Shown here piece after piece: positions 46,075 to 58,298 of a DNA stretch of 64,000 nucleotides; within the stretch, counting starts at the first letter, position 1; each line of letters starts with the position of its first letter. The DNA is from Anthopleura xanthogrammica (Eukaryota > Cnidaria > Anthozoa > Actiniaria > Actiniidae): positions 14,605,291 through 14,669,290 of the forward strand of contig OZ025206.1 in NCBI GenBank assembly GCA_964019055.1, in the 5' to 3' direction. The position numbers were made by a program, and so were the translations under genes. The notes beneath the pieces are model-generated. The model saw only the letters and a program-made list of their open reading frames with translations, had not been told where the DNA came from and searched no databases.

Positions 46075-46842
46075 ATTCTCGGTTTTCATGTGACGTCATC
46101 GGAATCCTGACCCACCATAAATATTCCCTATAAAAGCATTTCTGTAGTATGTTGTAGACATCTGTGATATAAGTCTTGGCTGAAAGTTTTGAACCAAAAA
46201 TATTTATACCGGGCGAGCTACAGCGTCTTGAATTATGTCACGCAATCCACGTCACGTATTTAAAATCGAAGCAAAACTTGCTGATAACTTAAAAGAAATC
46301 TAAATTTTTACTTTAATCATGTTTAAACCTTGAAGTTAATTCAAAAATAGCCACAATTTCTAACACAGGACTGAGTTTTAGCTCAATTCACGATACCCGA
46401 ATTCTGTCGGCCATGTTGGTGCACAGCTCTTGTACACCAGCATGGTGTCTCCCATACATTTTTACCAAATACGGCCTCATATTTGTTTTCTCATAACTCG
46501 TAAGCCAAACGTCCTGCTTTCTTCAAAATTGGCCAAATTGTAGGCTTTTAATCTCTTTACAAGGTTTTGAACATGTTATTTTGTTTAGACATTCTATAAA
46601 GCTCTAAGAACAGTAATATCCGTATGCAAAATCTCAAGTTCGTCGCATACATTCTTACTAAAATTACAACATTTTCGCTCGCTCATAATTCGGCCGCCAA
46701 ACAATCTTTAAGCATAAAACTTTGTATGATTGTTAGTTTCTAGATATTCTTCAAGACTGTTAACAGTAATTGATATTTTACTTTAGATTTAAGCTAAACG
46801 AAGATTTTCAATTTAGTCACGTGATCAGTGAAAACCGAGAAT
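46075..46842. mobile_element. Inverted-end element, ~768 bp
   Basis: Left end ATTCTCGGTTTTCA is the exact reverse complement of the right end TGAAAACCGAGAAT; both are followed internally by a cacgtga or tgacgtca block. No open frame of note lies inside, so it is a candidate non-autonomous DNA transposon. The target duplication is unclear. Confidence 0.6.
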
Positions 46843-48420
46843 ATTCCATTTGCACTAACGGGTCGGTCATGTGACCCTACCCCTTAATTCAAAATGAACA
46901 CCAGAAATAGAAAGAGCATCTCGAGTTTAGTTAGCATTCAAAGTTTCAATTAGCATAAATTAAAGACCTGTCTTTAAAATTAACAACTGTATATTCATGA
47001 CAAAACCCGTAGCGAATGTCTGATGAAAACCCCACGTTGATTGTAATACACCATATGTATTGACAGTCACGTGCAGCAGGACTAAAGTCGACGTACACTT
47101 TAACTATCATGATGAAATATCGCCCTCGTTAATTTTTTTATTTTTTTTTGTATACGATTTCATCACACAGCATAATATTACCTGAGATTGCATTATATTG
47201 TAATATTTATTATATGTTAATACGAAAGAATTAAGCCAATTTTGAACGTGCAAAGCGACTCAATAATGCTAAACTTTTTACTTAATTTAATTTTATTATT
47301 TTTATTTCTTTGTTTAACATAGCTATTCTTATTATTCTTTTCTTGTTTGTACATATTTTTTATACACATATTTGTAAATTAGTTTCATTGTTCTATTTCT
47401 TATATATGTATCATGTAATTTTCAATTCATATTAGGCTTGATAATGACGTTAAGCAAACGTCGAAACGTCGTCTTTTATTAAAATGGTTTTTAAAAAAAG
47501 TTTTCTATCGCTAAATTTTTTATTGAAATAATACGAAAGAAAGAACAGAATTAATATAGAAATTCGTGGACTTCCATTGTTAACAGTTGTCAAGTCAAAC
47601 TGAAGGAACTACAAATTAATGTTAAACATAAGTACTTTACCTTTTTGGAATACTAATATGACCTTGAAACAAAATAAAACAAAAGTACGTCTTACGTCAC
47701 TATACGTGCTACAAGCTCTCCTCCACTTGACGTCTCAGTTACTCTATGGTTCAGTAGAGCACTGAATTAGTATAGGGCCCTGATTGGTCGAGCGGGTGTG
47801 ACCATTTATCCAAAGCTTGAAGCAAGGAGAGGCAGTTGATAACAAACAAATTGATGAAGTGCGATGACTGGTAAAAAAAAAAGGAAGTCCATTTATTATT
47901 TACGTCATCCATACTTCCGTTTAAATTGGATATCATGGGTTTGATTTTCAAAAACAACCTGTGGCTTAAAAAATAGCATTAGCTAAAAGAAAATGGTATT
48001 AAATTATTATAAGTAAAGCCAACTGAAGAAAATAAAATGAATCGCGGTAAATAGGAAGAAGTAGATAATAGTCCTGTTTTACTGAGTATCATTCCGTTTT
48101 GTTTAACGGCTTCACATGAGAATATGGACACAACTCGAACAAAGCATCTTATAAAATTCTGGTCTTTGATTGGAAAACATTACGTTCAAGCAAAACTTAA
48201 GATGGCTATTGACTGAGTAAGATGCCTCTGCAGGAAAATAGATATACATCTGCATTCTCTAGTTTGGTTTTAAGCAACAGTTGAAAGCGTTTCTTTTTAA
48301 GAAAGCATGTTAAAAAAAGAGTCGTAAATAACTTCACACTTGCCCACGCCAAATTGACTAAGGAAGCTGATGTCGCTGAACAACACCATGTTGAAGCCTA
48401 ATATTTTTGGTTTTTCGTTT
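46843..48420. other. Intergenic region upstream of gene C
   Basis: AT-rich with no recognisable gene. It does not contain the leader blocks seen in front of genes A and B. Confidence 0.45.
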
Positions 48421-48434
48421 TCTGTTGTCGGTGG

Positions 48435-48485
48435 TAATTAGCTGATACACGAAATATCAGTATGTTTCGATTCAGTGTTACTTGT
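48435..48485 (+). promoter_or_regulatory. Conserved promoter-proximal motif, copy C
   Basis: taattagctgatacacga followed by gtatgtttcgattcagtg, about 80 bp before the start codon. Gene D has almost the same string at 58190-58230. Confidence 0.5.
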
Positions 48486-48550
48486 GTCAGTACAGCACAT
48501 CTTATGGTCGTGCATTGATTATTCAATGCATTAGAGGGAAGAATTTCAGC

Positions 48551-48656
48551 ATGGTAGGTGCTCAACTGTACATGTTTGTAATCTTTCTGTTTTTCTTTTA
48601 CTGTTTGAATACAGGTTGTTTTTCTCAAAGAATTCAGCCACGAAACCCACGTTCAA
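48551..48656 (+). CDS. Gene C exon 1: signal peptide
   Basis: Met-Val-Gly-Ala start followed by a strongly hydrophobic stretch (FVIFLFFFY) and a Cys-containing cleavage region. 106 bp, exit phase 1 at the donor gtaagt. The Ser/Thr linker of A and B is replaced by a short Arg/Pro-rich tail. Confidence 0.8.
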
Positions 48657-51600
48657 GTAAGTAAAAACACATTTAGCAGTTACTATTCAAAGTTTGTAAG
48701 GAATAGTAATTTATAAGAAAAATCGACTTTCGATCCTATGAAAGGCAGGAAATTAATTGTTTTTTTAGTCCCTGATTTGTGAAAATATGTTGGCATACTA
48801 TACGTAACCTTCAGTCAACTAAACTCATAGATAATAACATATATAAGTGGATGAGCATTAAAATCTTAACGTTTATCCTGAAACTGGACTTTCATTCCCA
48901 CATAAAGTTCCCTTTATATTTTTCGTAATTCAGTCTTGTTTTTATATGCATGTATATTTTTCGACAACTTAACTTTTTTATCATTGATTTCTTTTTTCTT
49001 CAGATTTACTATCAATGTAATCATAAGAGCATTCTTTTATTTATTTCTATATTATAAGGCAGGGTAATTTCAAGCGTTAGATTGGTTAATTTTGGTCTAT
49101 AACTTATGGTACGAACAAAAAAATATAGCCCAGGTTTTTATTTGTTTATGACTGTTTCTAGATCAAAAGAAACTATATGATTTCCCAATGAAAATCGTCT
49201 TAAGGCATAAAAAATATAGTTTAATTTAACAAAAAGAGATTATGTACTTCGAGGATTTGAAAGCTAGCTCCTCTAACATAGTGCACCTGCCTCCGGTGGG
49301 TCTCGTTGCAGTTTTGTATATTTGTTTGTCACTAGAGATAAACCCAGGTTAAGATAGAGAACTACACCATCTATATACCCGCCTTTATGTTTCAGTTCCA
49401 AATTGTTCTCCTCGACTAACATCTGCAACAGCAACCTCGTCCACAAGTGTTCGCGTCTCCTGGACTTCACTTCGCAATACCAAGTGTATTAAAAGTTTGT
49501 TACGTGGTTACAAGGTTGCGTACAGGTTGTCAAGGGCAGGAAGCAGGTTACAATACATCCGCATTAAGAATCCCTTTACCACATCAGTATTGGTGAGAGG
49601 ACTTGATAAATACACACGGTATCGATTTCAAATACTGGCCTACACTAACAAAAATGGTCCTACGAGCAAAGCACTGGAAGCAACAACCAAGGAAGATGGT
49701 ATAACGACGATATTGCCTATATTTTCATCTATATCTGTATACCCTTCTTCTGCACAAGCGTGGAGCCTGTCATTTTTTATACTTAGGATGTCGACTTTAT
49801 TTATCCACTTCTTACCAACCTGTATTATATGCAGCTTATCCCATAATTGCCTTTCTCAATTATTAAATTTTTTTTATAAGACATTAATTAACGGATTTTT
49901 TTGTGATACAATTTTAGCACCTAGTTGTTCTCCTCGACTAACATCTGCTAAAGCAACCTCGTCCACAAGTATCCGCGTCTCCTGGACTTCACTTCGCAAT
50001 ACCAAGTGTATTAATGGTGTGTTACATGGTTACAAGGTAGCGTACAGGATGTCAAGGAGAGGAATGAGGTTACAATACATCAATGTTACCAATCCCTCTG
50101 CTACATCAGTGGTGGTGACAGAACTTCATAAATACATACGATACAGATTTCAAGTACTGGCCTACACTATCAGGGATGGTCCACTGGGTAATGCACTGGA
50201 AACAGTGACCAGACAAGATGGTATGTTACTGTATGAGTACTAATCTATACTAGCCTATACTATCAAGGAAGTTCCACTGGGTAATGATGCACTTTTGGCA
50301 GCACCCAGGAGGGAAGATGGCACAATATTACTTTAAGAATATTTTTTTACAAATTCGATACAAATAAAGACAAGTTCAAGAAGTTCAAGACCATTAATAT
50401 TACTTATAAACAACGATATGATGACTGAACATCCTTCAGTATCTAATGTTTATATACTTAATCTTTGCACGTTTCAGCTCCAGAATGTTCTCCTCGGTTA
50501 ACTCACATCTTTGCAACCTCGTCCACAAGTATCAATATCCACTGGGAAAAACTTCGAACAAACTTCAAATGCCTAAACGGGCGGATTCGAGGTTACAAGG
50601 TAGCGTACAGGTTGTCGAGCCTGGGAAGCAGGTTACAATACATCGATATTAATATTCCCTCTAGTACATCGGTAGTGGTGAGAGGACTTGATGAGTACAC
50701 AAAATATTCATTCCAACTACTGGCTTACACTGTCAAAGATGGTCGGCTGAGTAATACACTGGTTGCAACAACCAGGGAGGATGGTATGGCTTCTTTTTCA
50801 ATTTGCCTTTCAAATATAAGTACCAAAAGCTATCTTTATAGTATAACGAAGCATTTTCTTAAACAACGAAATGTGCAAGTCATTGCTCAAGTATTCAAGT
50901 ATTTTTTTAACCACGCAAAACGCTTCTAATATCAGTAAACTACAGTTACACCACCACCAACAACACCAACAACAACAAAAAAAAAACATTTTCCCATGCA
51001 TATAGCGTACATTTCACGGCTTTTGTAAGAATCACAATTATCGCTGTCTTTATTGCTTATCCAATTTTAATACATTAGCTCCAGATTGTTTTCCTCGAGT
51101 AACATCTGCTACAGCAACCTCGTCCACAAGTATCGGCGTGTCCTGGACTCCACTTCCCAACACAAAGTGTATTAATGGTGTATTACGTGGTTACATGGTA
51201 GCGTACAGGTTGTCAAGGACAGGAAGCATGTTACAATCCATCACTGTTACTAATCCCTCTTCTACATCAGTACTGGTGAGAGGACTTGATAAGTATACAC
51301 GATACAGATTTCAAGTACTGGCCTACACTATCAAGGAAGGTCCACTGGGTAATACTCTGGAAGTATCCACCAAGGAAGATAGTAAGGATAAAGTAGTAGA
51401 AAAAAATGACCGATGTGATAATATATTGATATAATTTTTACATGGAATCGTTTTCTTCTTAGAACCTGATGGCGCTCCACAGGCGTTGAATTGGTTAAAG
51501 AAGAATGCTACAACATACACTGTCGCCTGGAGTGAAGTGAATAAACAACTGAGAAATGGTGTTGTGAATAACTATGAAGTAAAATGGACGATGATAAGGA

Positions 51601-52194
51601 AAGGAAACCGAAATACTGAGAGGCAATTAAATTCTAGTGGTAGAATAAATGGCTTCTCTTATACAATCCATGGCTTATCATTATGTTCACAGTACAGCAC
51701 ATCTGTGAGGGCGTACACACGTGTTGGACCTGGGTCATACAGTACACCAGTCAACATAACTACACAACGTAAGTATACACTTGTGCATGAGCTGCGTCCC
51801 AGTTACCATGGTTATCTCCATGGTTGGGGGTGGTTCAGTGTGGCCAGCACGGGTACGATAACACTAATGCAATTTAAGCAAAGTGATAACCGAGTCAACT
51901 AGGGAGCCTCTGTGGTATTCCCCAATCGTCTTAATCGTATGTAGGGGTCTCTTGGCTTGGCAGAGGGTGCAGTGTGGTAAGTTGGCGCCTTGGTTTTCCG
52001 TAGTTTTTGAGCGAAGTTTAAGCGAGCTATATGCCCACATTGCAACGTTTGTAGGACTATATGTAAAGTTCGAAACAACGAAACATTGAAGTAATAAGAA
52101 TAATAATAAAAAAAGATTAAATTATTTTATTTTATTTGCATTTTACACTCCTAGCAAATCTTAACTAGAAGCTCCTGATTGATAAATATTGGTC

Positions 52195-52251
<57 letters not shown>

Positions 52252-53214
52252 CACACACACACACACATGTAAATTGTTGACTGAAGGAGCTTCTTAATTA
52301 CTGTTGGGATTATTGCTTCTGAATTTGGAAGATAATAATATAATTATCATAAGTATGTTCTCCTCTAACGAGAAATTAATATTGATGTCATCTTACTTAC
52401 AGGACCTGGTGCACCATTACGTTTTATAGCGTTGTTACGGAAGAAAACTACAGTACTTCTTAAATGGGAAAAGCCAGCTAATCTCCTTCCAAATTCCCTT
52501 CAGTATTATACAGTAAGTTAAAATATGACAAAAGCTGAAATAGTTACTAAAAGAGCGAAAATAAGAAAGAGATAAAGGAAAATTTGAGGGAAACGAAAAC
52601 GGTGAGAAAAGCGATTCGCGTATGAGTGGAAAACGATACGAAAAATTCATAGTGGTACTCTAACCTTACCGTACCGTATCGTTTCTTAACGTAGCCGTAA
52701 CTATGCCTTGTGATTGGATGAATTATATGAAGACAATGGGAAGCTATTTCAATTAATGTTACGGCATGCCATACTTTATATTTGTGCTGTAAGTCAGTGC
52801 CGTATCGTTTTCCAATCATACGAAAACCGCTCTACCCAATACATTCTTGATGTTTGGAAAGAAAATTTTTCTTCTTTATTCTCTGTTTTGTAACAGGTGG
52901 AATACGAAGGCTCAAGTTTCTATTGGAAGGACTTTAAGGAAACGAAGACATACAAACAAAAAACAACAAAACTCGCCATCACCTATCTTACACCAATGAC
53001 AAACTATACATTCAGGGTGTTTGCCACTACAACATGTGGTGAAGGAGCTAAAAGCATTGCTAGACTTACCACAGCAATAGACCGTAAGTACAACCAGAAA
53101 CTACACTACATGAATCTGGATTTATTAATTTTGAGATGCCGTTCCCTGTCTGATAAGAACGTTCTTTGGGAAACTTTATTTTATGGCGCAATGGCTTTCT
53201 GTTCATGGCCTTAA
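48551..53214 (+). CDS. Gene C: FN3-repeat paralog without TM or phosphatase exons
   Basis: Exons: 48551-48656 (signal peptide), 49396-49698, 49918-50220, 50478-50783, 51079-51381, 51463-51768 (five single-exon FN3 domains), 52403-52512 and 52897-53083 (split FN3). Phases are consistent and the frame is open. The block parallels gene B exons 7-13, with the first exon nearer B exon 3 by its flank. No counterpart of B exons 14-34 is seen downstream. If the last donor is skipped the frame ends at 53212-53214, giving about 684 residues. It could be a secreted paralog, or a gene truncated by deletion and not yet decayed. Confidence 0.72.
49396..49698 (+). CDS. Gene C exon 2: FN3 domain
   Basis: 303 bp, phase 1-1. 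[34 protein letters not shown]. Confidence 0.86.
49918..50220 (+). CDS. Gene C exon 3: FN3 domain
   Basis: 303 bp, phase 1-1. [21 protein letters not shown]; the usual LDKYTRY is LHKYIRY here. Counterpart of A exon 6 and B exon 8. Confidence 0.86.
50366..50391. other. Site lacking the 269-bp MITE in gene C
   Basis: At the position where A and B carry the MITE, gene C reads AGTTCAAGAAGTTCAAGA, a 9-bp direct duplication containing the target AGTTC twice. This is either an excision footprint or an unrelated short duplication at an empty site. Confidence 0.6.
50478..50783 (+). CDS. Gene C exon 4: FN3 domain
   Basis: 306 bp, phase 1-1. [44 protein letters not shown]. Counterpart of A exon 7 and B exon 9. 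Confidence 0.86.
51079..51381 (+). CDS. Gene C exon 5: FN3 domain
   Basis: 303 bp, phase 1-1. APDCFPRV, SIGVSW, NTKCING, ends TKED. Confidence 0.86.
51463..51768 (+). CDS. Gene C exon 6: FN3 domain, second subtype
   Basis: 306 bp, phase 1-1. [30 protein letters not shown]. Counterpart of B exon 11. Confidence 0.86.
52199..52266. repeat. (AC)n microsatellite in gene C intron 6
   Basis: About 34 AC units with a single interruption (acgcac). Confidence 0.95.
52403..53083 (+). CDS. Gene C exons 7-8: split FN3 domain
   Basis: Exons 52403-52512 and 52897-53083, with the same phase 0 split as gene B exons 12-13 (LLKWEKPANLLPNSLQYYT, then VEYEGSSFYWKDF and LTPMTNYTFRVFATTTCGEG). Confidence 0.83.
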
Positions 53215-54000
53215 ACATTTTATGACAAGTCACCAAACGTGAAGATATGAAAAATAATCACGATTGGGAGGGTTCAGAAATTTTTGAACACCTGCCAGGC
53301 ATATAAGGGGCCGTTGACATTAACACATTAACTAAGGTGGCCCTGCCCCTAGCTTTATCATAGTATAAGTTTACCCCAGGGCCTCAGCAAGCCTTGAAAA
53401 AGCAAGCCCACCCACCGTACCTTACTACGGCCCTGGGGTTAACTCTTTTGTTTTTGGTTCCCAAGGGGAGGAAAAACAAAAGACTTACCGTAGCACCGGA
53501 GCAGGACACCCTACTTTTACTCAGTACTTTTATAAAGTAGTCAGTAGTAAATTACCAGATAGTGCAGTTAGTTTAAGTAATCAGTGTTGACTATATTAGT
53601 TCAAAATGAGGGTCATAAATGCAGTTCAGTCATAACATCATGTATTAGTATCTTGAAAAAGTAACTTGACGGCTGTGGGAGCCTCCTTAAACATAAATGT
53701 CAGAGCAAACACAAGTCATCTGGAACACAAAAGGAGCAAGATCAAGCCATCGAGTTGACAACTAACATTACATAAAAAGAGATTGTACCAAGTTTCAAGT
53801 AAGTATAAATTTCATTATTTTATAATACACAAGGCAACAAATAATTTACACTCGAGGGAAAGAAGATAAAGAGAGAAAACAATGTCAGGCTCTTGGTTGC
53901 ATTTTCCTATGTAGAAAATTGAAAGAAAGAAAGAAAGAAAGAAAAAAAGAAAGAAAAGAAAAGAAAATACATTGAGTCATAGCGCAACTAGTTGAAAATC
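53215..54000. other. Sequence after gene C, no gene seen
   Basis: Low-complexity purine repeat (GAAA)n at about 53919-53967. I searched by eye for the B exon 14-17 patterns and found none. Confidence 0.45.
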
Positions 54001-54169
54001 ATCATTAAAAAGAAGCTCTATCTCATGAATTACTGAATAAAAATATCTCACCTTTTTGTAAACCACGGAAAAAAAAAACCCATTAAAGACTGAACATCAC
54101 CATGATACCTATTTATTTCCTTTTTTCCATTTTTCCTATTCCTTTTTTTCTATGGTGATGAGCCAATAC

Positions 54170-54325
54170 ACCATGATTAGATGCCCGCAGGTTTCGATTC
54201 AGTGCATGTCAGTTGTTACGACAAATCTTACGACAAGCCAAATGTTGATTATTAGTCATTGGAGGAAAGAAATCTAGCATTGACCTTACTCATGATTACT
54301 ACACATTCCTCGAAGGGCAGTTCAG
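54170..54325 (+). pseudogene. Decayed exon 1 and promoter copy (relic 1)
   Basis: Homologous to the gene C and D 5' ends (gtttcgattcagtg, then gttgattatt, then gaggaaagaaat), but the start codon is lost (attg). A donor-like gtacg follows at about 54326. Upstream sequence from 54000 matches that before relic 2. Confidence 0.6.
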
Positions 54326-54425
54326 GTACGTTTTTTACTTTATGCTAACTAATTCGAATCCCATTCATCGTAGGAAAATCCTCCCAAAAAAGGTATACAT
54401 AATTTTCATAGATTTTGAACATTAC

Positions 54426-54655
54426 TTTGTTATTTGACAGCTAATTTGTTGTCATTCATGCTGGGATTGTCGGTCATTAATACATATGCATATGCTAATA
54501 CAACAAATGTCATAGGGCTTTTTTTTTAATAACCTTTTCATAGTTTATGCTATTTCGTTATTTGACAGCTATATAATTTGTTGTCATCCATGCTGGGATT
54601 GTCGGTCAATAATAGATATAAGCCAGTATAACAAATGTAAGGGTTTTCAAAATGT
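54426..54655. repeat. Diverged tandem duplication, ~130-bp unit
   Basis: tgttatttgacagct, ttgttgtcat and catgctgggattgtcggtca occur at 54428-54479 and again at 54558-54608, with indels between. Confidence 0.8.
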
Positions 54656-55590
54656 GCTCTCGAATATTTTGTCATTCTCATAGTTACACAGTTAGTCTTT
54701 TTGAACGACGACAAGCGTTAGAAACTCAAGACTCACATTAGTTAAGATATTTCATTAAAGGTTAAGGCCAAAAGAAATAATGTCGACCTTTCGTCAAGAT
54801 CGAACCAATCAGCTACGAGTTATTCCTCCTTGTTTTTATCACTGGATTGATGTAACTGCTGAAAGTATTCAGCATGACCACCATACCGCATCTTCAGTCC
54901 CAAGTGTTTTAATGATGTATATATAGTTTGAAATAATTATATGCCAAAAGCTCTTGGTTTAAAAACTTTCTCTTATAAGTAAATTGCTTTACAATATCAA
55001 ATCTATAATGTGTGTATTGTTTCTGAATCCGATATAATTATACTATTAAGGATAATGTATAAATGTAAATTAGTTTTCCCGGAAGGAAGTAACCAGTGAT
55101 CTGCACAAACACATGGAAGCTACGTACATATATATGCATACAAGTTGTTCCAAATACCTGCTCATTCTTTTAGAATGTCATTTGATATTATATAGAGCCG
55201 ATGTTAGAAAATGTGGGCTTAATGCTTCGACGAGTAAGCAACTCCCGGAGATAAGGTTATTGATAAAATATAAGTTGAATAAAACTGATGCTACATTGCT
55301 GTTGGGTTGTAAATCTGAATATGATAACGGTATATTGTTTCCCCGAACCATAGCTGATCAGTAAATATCGACATTTCGAACATGGATACTTTATTTTTTT
55401 CCCTTAATGAACTGATAATTTAAAACATCTTTCCATCTATAAACTGAAGCAGTAAACAAATTAAATACGCTTATCAGCAGGAAGTCAAACAAGCGCTATC
55501 GTGATTAATACACATCTTAAGAGAAAATGAAAGAAAAACGTATACACTACCTAAATTTATATTATTGAGAAATATATATACAGTATGATG
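54656..55590. other. AT-rich intergenic sequence
   Basis: No gene or structured repeat recognised apart from short AT runs. The open frame at 55113-55364 has no recognisable domain. Confidence 0.4.
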
Positions 55591-55700
55591 GCATCATGCT
55601 GAAATGGACTAAGCAAAAATTCTGAGCCCAGATGGGAATCGAACCCACGACCCTCCGTAGAGTATATACGTATGGTACGATTATATATTTCTCATTTATT
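55590..55700 (-). mobile_element. Possible tRNA-derived SINE relic
   Basis: On the minus strand, 55634-55646 reads gggttcgattccc, a perfect tRNA T-arm/B-box (GGTTCGANTCC), followed by catctgggctcagaa. I could not fold a full tRNA or find a convincing A-box, so a SINE or dead tRNA is more likely than a functional tRNA gene. Confidence 0.45.
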
Positions 55701-55815
55701 CATCATCATACGCATATACCATCATTATCATTTTATATATTATTCTTGTTGTTTCCTATGAAACAGACCTTTTTCGGCCTTGTCTAATTTTAAGGAGTTT
55801 TTTACATAATAATTA

Positions 55816-55864
55816 AGGACGGTTTAATAAGTAATGCAATGGAGACAAGAATCAATGAAGATGG
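55816..55864 (+). pseudogene. 3' remnant of an FN3 exon
   Basis: Reads KDGLISNAMETRINEDG then gtatt, matching the C-terminal end of family exons (RDGPLSNALE-x-x-T-x-EDG). The rest of the exon is gone. Confidence 0.65.
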
Positions 55865-55991
55865 TATTTATTTGCAGAAGAAATATTTATATATATGTAT
55901 TATAACATTGCCTTTGTCATCATAATAAAAGATAAACTAAAAAGATTCCCCATTCGCTAAAAGAAATCAATAGGTTTTTCATATTTTTCAG

Positions 55992-56209
55992 AACCTGCCG
56001 CGTCCCTAAAAACACTAAATGTATTAAAAGTCAATGACACAACTTACACCGCTACTTGGACTGAAGTACCTTAACACTTGAGAAATGGTTTGGTTATCAA
56101 TTACGAAGTGAGATGGATCATGATTAGAAAAGGAAACAAAGCGATATATTGCAGGACGACCAGCAACTAGTGGTGAAATAGATGGCTTGTCTTATACCAT
56201 ATACCATAG
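55992..56209 (+). pseudogene. Broken second-subtype FN3 exon
   Basis: Matches gene A exon 10 up to GLSYTI (LNVLKV, TTYTATWTEVP), but has an in-frame TAA after EVP. The last third of the exon, with SLCAEYS and VGPGPYS, is deleted directly before the donor gtaagtat. Confidence 0.8.
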
Positions 56210-56509
56210 TAAGTATAAACTTTAATGTTATGATACACGGAACACCAACAACTGCAACTCTATACTCAAATATAACAGCGGACCGTGTCGCATAGCCGAA
56301 GGGCGGTTCACTGAGCAACGCATGGCACCCGGCGTGCTTCCGGCACTAAGCGCGAACTAGTGGAAAAGCTTAAAAAGAAGCCTTATCTCATGAACTGAAT
56401 AACTCGGGTTTGAACAAACCATAAACAATAAGATTAAAGGTTGAATGACACCATTGTGCCTGATCTGCTTATCGCTTGTTTTCATTTTCCTTCAGTTTTT
56501 CATGGTGAT

Positions 56510-56660
56510 AAGCCAATTTATCATGATTTGATGCAAGTATGTTTCGATTCAGTTTCAGCTGCGTCAAACACCTTGCGATCGTATACTTTAGTTGTTCAAG
56601 TTGCAAAGGAAATACATTCAATATGAAAGGTATTCAGGAACCCTACATGTTAGTAAAATG
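56510..56660 (+). pseudogene. Decayed exon 1 and promoter copy (relic 2)
   Basis: Contains ggtgataagcca, gtatgtttcgattcag and ttcaatATG at 56623, aligned with the 5' end of gene D, but the signal peptide frame is not kept. The upstream 56365-56510 parallels 54000-54170. Confidence 0.6.
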
Positions 56661-58180
56661 GAAGTTCCTGAAGGTAAAGATTATCCTTATTTCAAATCCC
56701 ATATATTAAAAAAAAATACTTCAAAAGCTCTATAATTTTCAAAGATTATTATATTGGGCAGCTAAAGCGTAGTCGCAAGTCAGCACTTGACAGTCAATAC
56801 ATACATATGGGCTATATTGAAACAAATCATTAAAAGGGATTTATAGATTTTGCCTTGACTCTGTCCTTCATATACAGCTATTTCAAGAGAGGTTGGTGTA
56901 CGTTTCGTTGCATGTGGCATGCTGAATGTTGCATGTTGCTTACCAAGTTTGAAATAATGTATAATATAAATATGTAAAAAAATATCACCAGAGTAACTGA
57001 AACTATACCGTAAAAAACGTTTGCAAAAATTTTTAAAATAGGTGTACATTAGTTTTTAGTTGTAGTGTTCGTTAGCATATCTTACATAATTAGTGACTAC
57101 GCTCACGCGGTTATTTAGTTTAAGGGACATAAACTTTGTCTAATAACAACGTATATTTGACGAGAGACTTTATATCATGAAACACTGTCAATTGGTTGTT
57201 ACTTCCGTGTTACAATATATGCAAGTTTCTAATATAAGCAAGTAAGTAAAGTTTCCGTTTTATGGACAATGTTTGCGAGTTATAAGATTTTAATTAGAAA
57301 TTCAACGTACGTCCCTGTGAGTGCGATCTAGCCCCTAAGCTCACAAGTCATCGTTTGGCATTCACATTAGACGACGCCAAATTAAAAGTTGACATATTTA
57401 CATTGTATTTAACATTTGCAGTCCACAATAGTTAATATATTCCATCTAAAGTTGAGACCAAATGTCATTCCATCTAAAGTTGAGATCAAATATCATTCCA
57501 CCAGAAACGAACGAATCAGGGCCAAGTTATTTTGTTGTTCTCAGTTTGTTTCGGTTGTTTGGTTGTTTTCAGCAGTTGATTGACATTAATCAAAAAAAAC
57601 AAGTTTTGGTATTTCTGTATAATATTGGTGTCTGCAAATGTCGTCTCCTGTGCTTCCTCTGAACAGAAACTACTCATAGTATCTCTAAATATATTTTCTT
57701 TTACTTCTTTTTTCTTCTGGTAGTTATTATTATTATATCGAATCAACAACTGATACGCGCTGCTTTGTCTAAGTTTTTATGCCTACAAAAATGTACATTA
57801 AACGATTGAAATCACCAAACGTTTTATGCATCTAGCAGTACCAATAAGAGAAGAAGCAGCCACTGACTCGAAACATTAGTTAGTACACTTGTCGAATTTC
57901 TTCACATAAATGTAGCTGTGTCTGCTCGACAGCCTTGCTGTGGTGTCTGATTGTAGTAAAATATTTAGCTGTTACAAGCCTAATTCTGAGGAATACTGAA
58001 GACAGATATACTATGGCAGCAAAAAATCAGTTTAATCGATCTGAAACAAAAAAATCCCTAGCTATAAAATAACTTCAGATTTGACTTTGCCAATTTAGAA
58101 GAAGCGCGCTGTTGAAAAGTTATGTTACTGAGCTACTTGTCTAAATCAATTATCCATCTATTCTAGTTTTTTGTTTTCTG
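56661..58180. other. Intergenic sequence upstream of gene D
   Basis: AT-rich, no recognisable gene. A TATA-like tataaaataa lies near 58063. Confidence 0.4.
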
Positions 58181-58189
58181 TTGCGGTAA

Positions 58190-58235
58190 TTAGCTGATAC
58201 ACGAGAAGCCAGTATGTTTCGATTCAGTGTCAGTT
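58190..58235 (+). promoter_or_regulatory. Conserved promoter-proximal motif, copy D
   Basis: gtaattagctgatacacgag followed by gtatgtttcgattcagtg. This is the best-preserved match to gene C. Confidence 0.5.
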
Positions 58236-58298
58236 GTGTACAGCACACCTTATGGTCAGGCACTGATTATTCAATGCATTAGAAGAAAGAACTTCAGA

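Noticed and set aside
47430..47480. Motif gacgttaagcaaacgtcgaaacg resembling transposon-end motifs
   Set aside because: I could not find a partner end or coding sequence nearby, so I make no call.
53084..54170. Searched for membrane-proximal, TM or PTP exons after gene C
   Set aside because: No match to the B exon 14-17 patterns ([14 protein letters not shown], hydrophobic helix) in any frame by eye.
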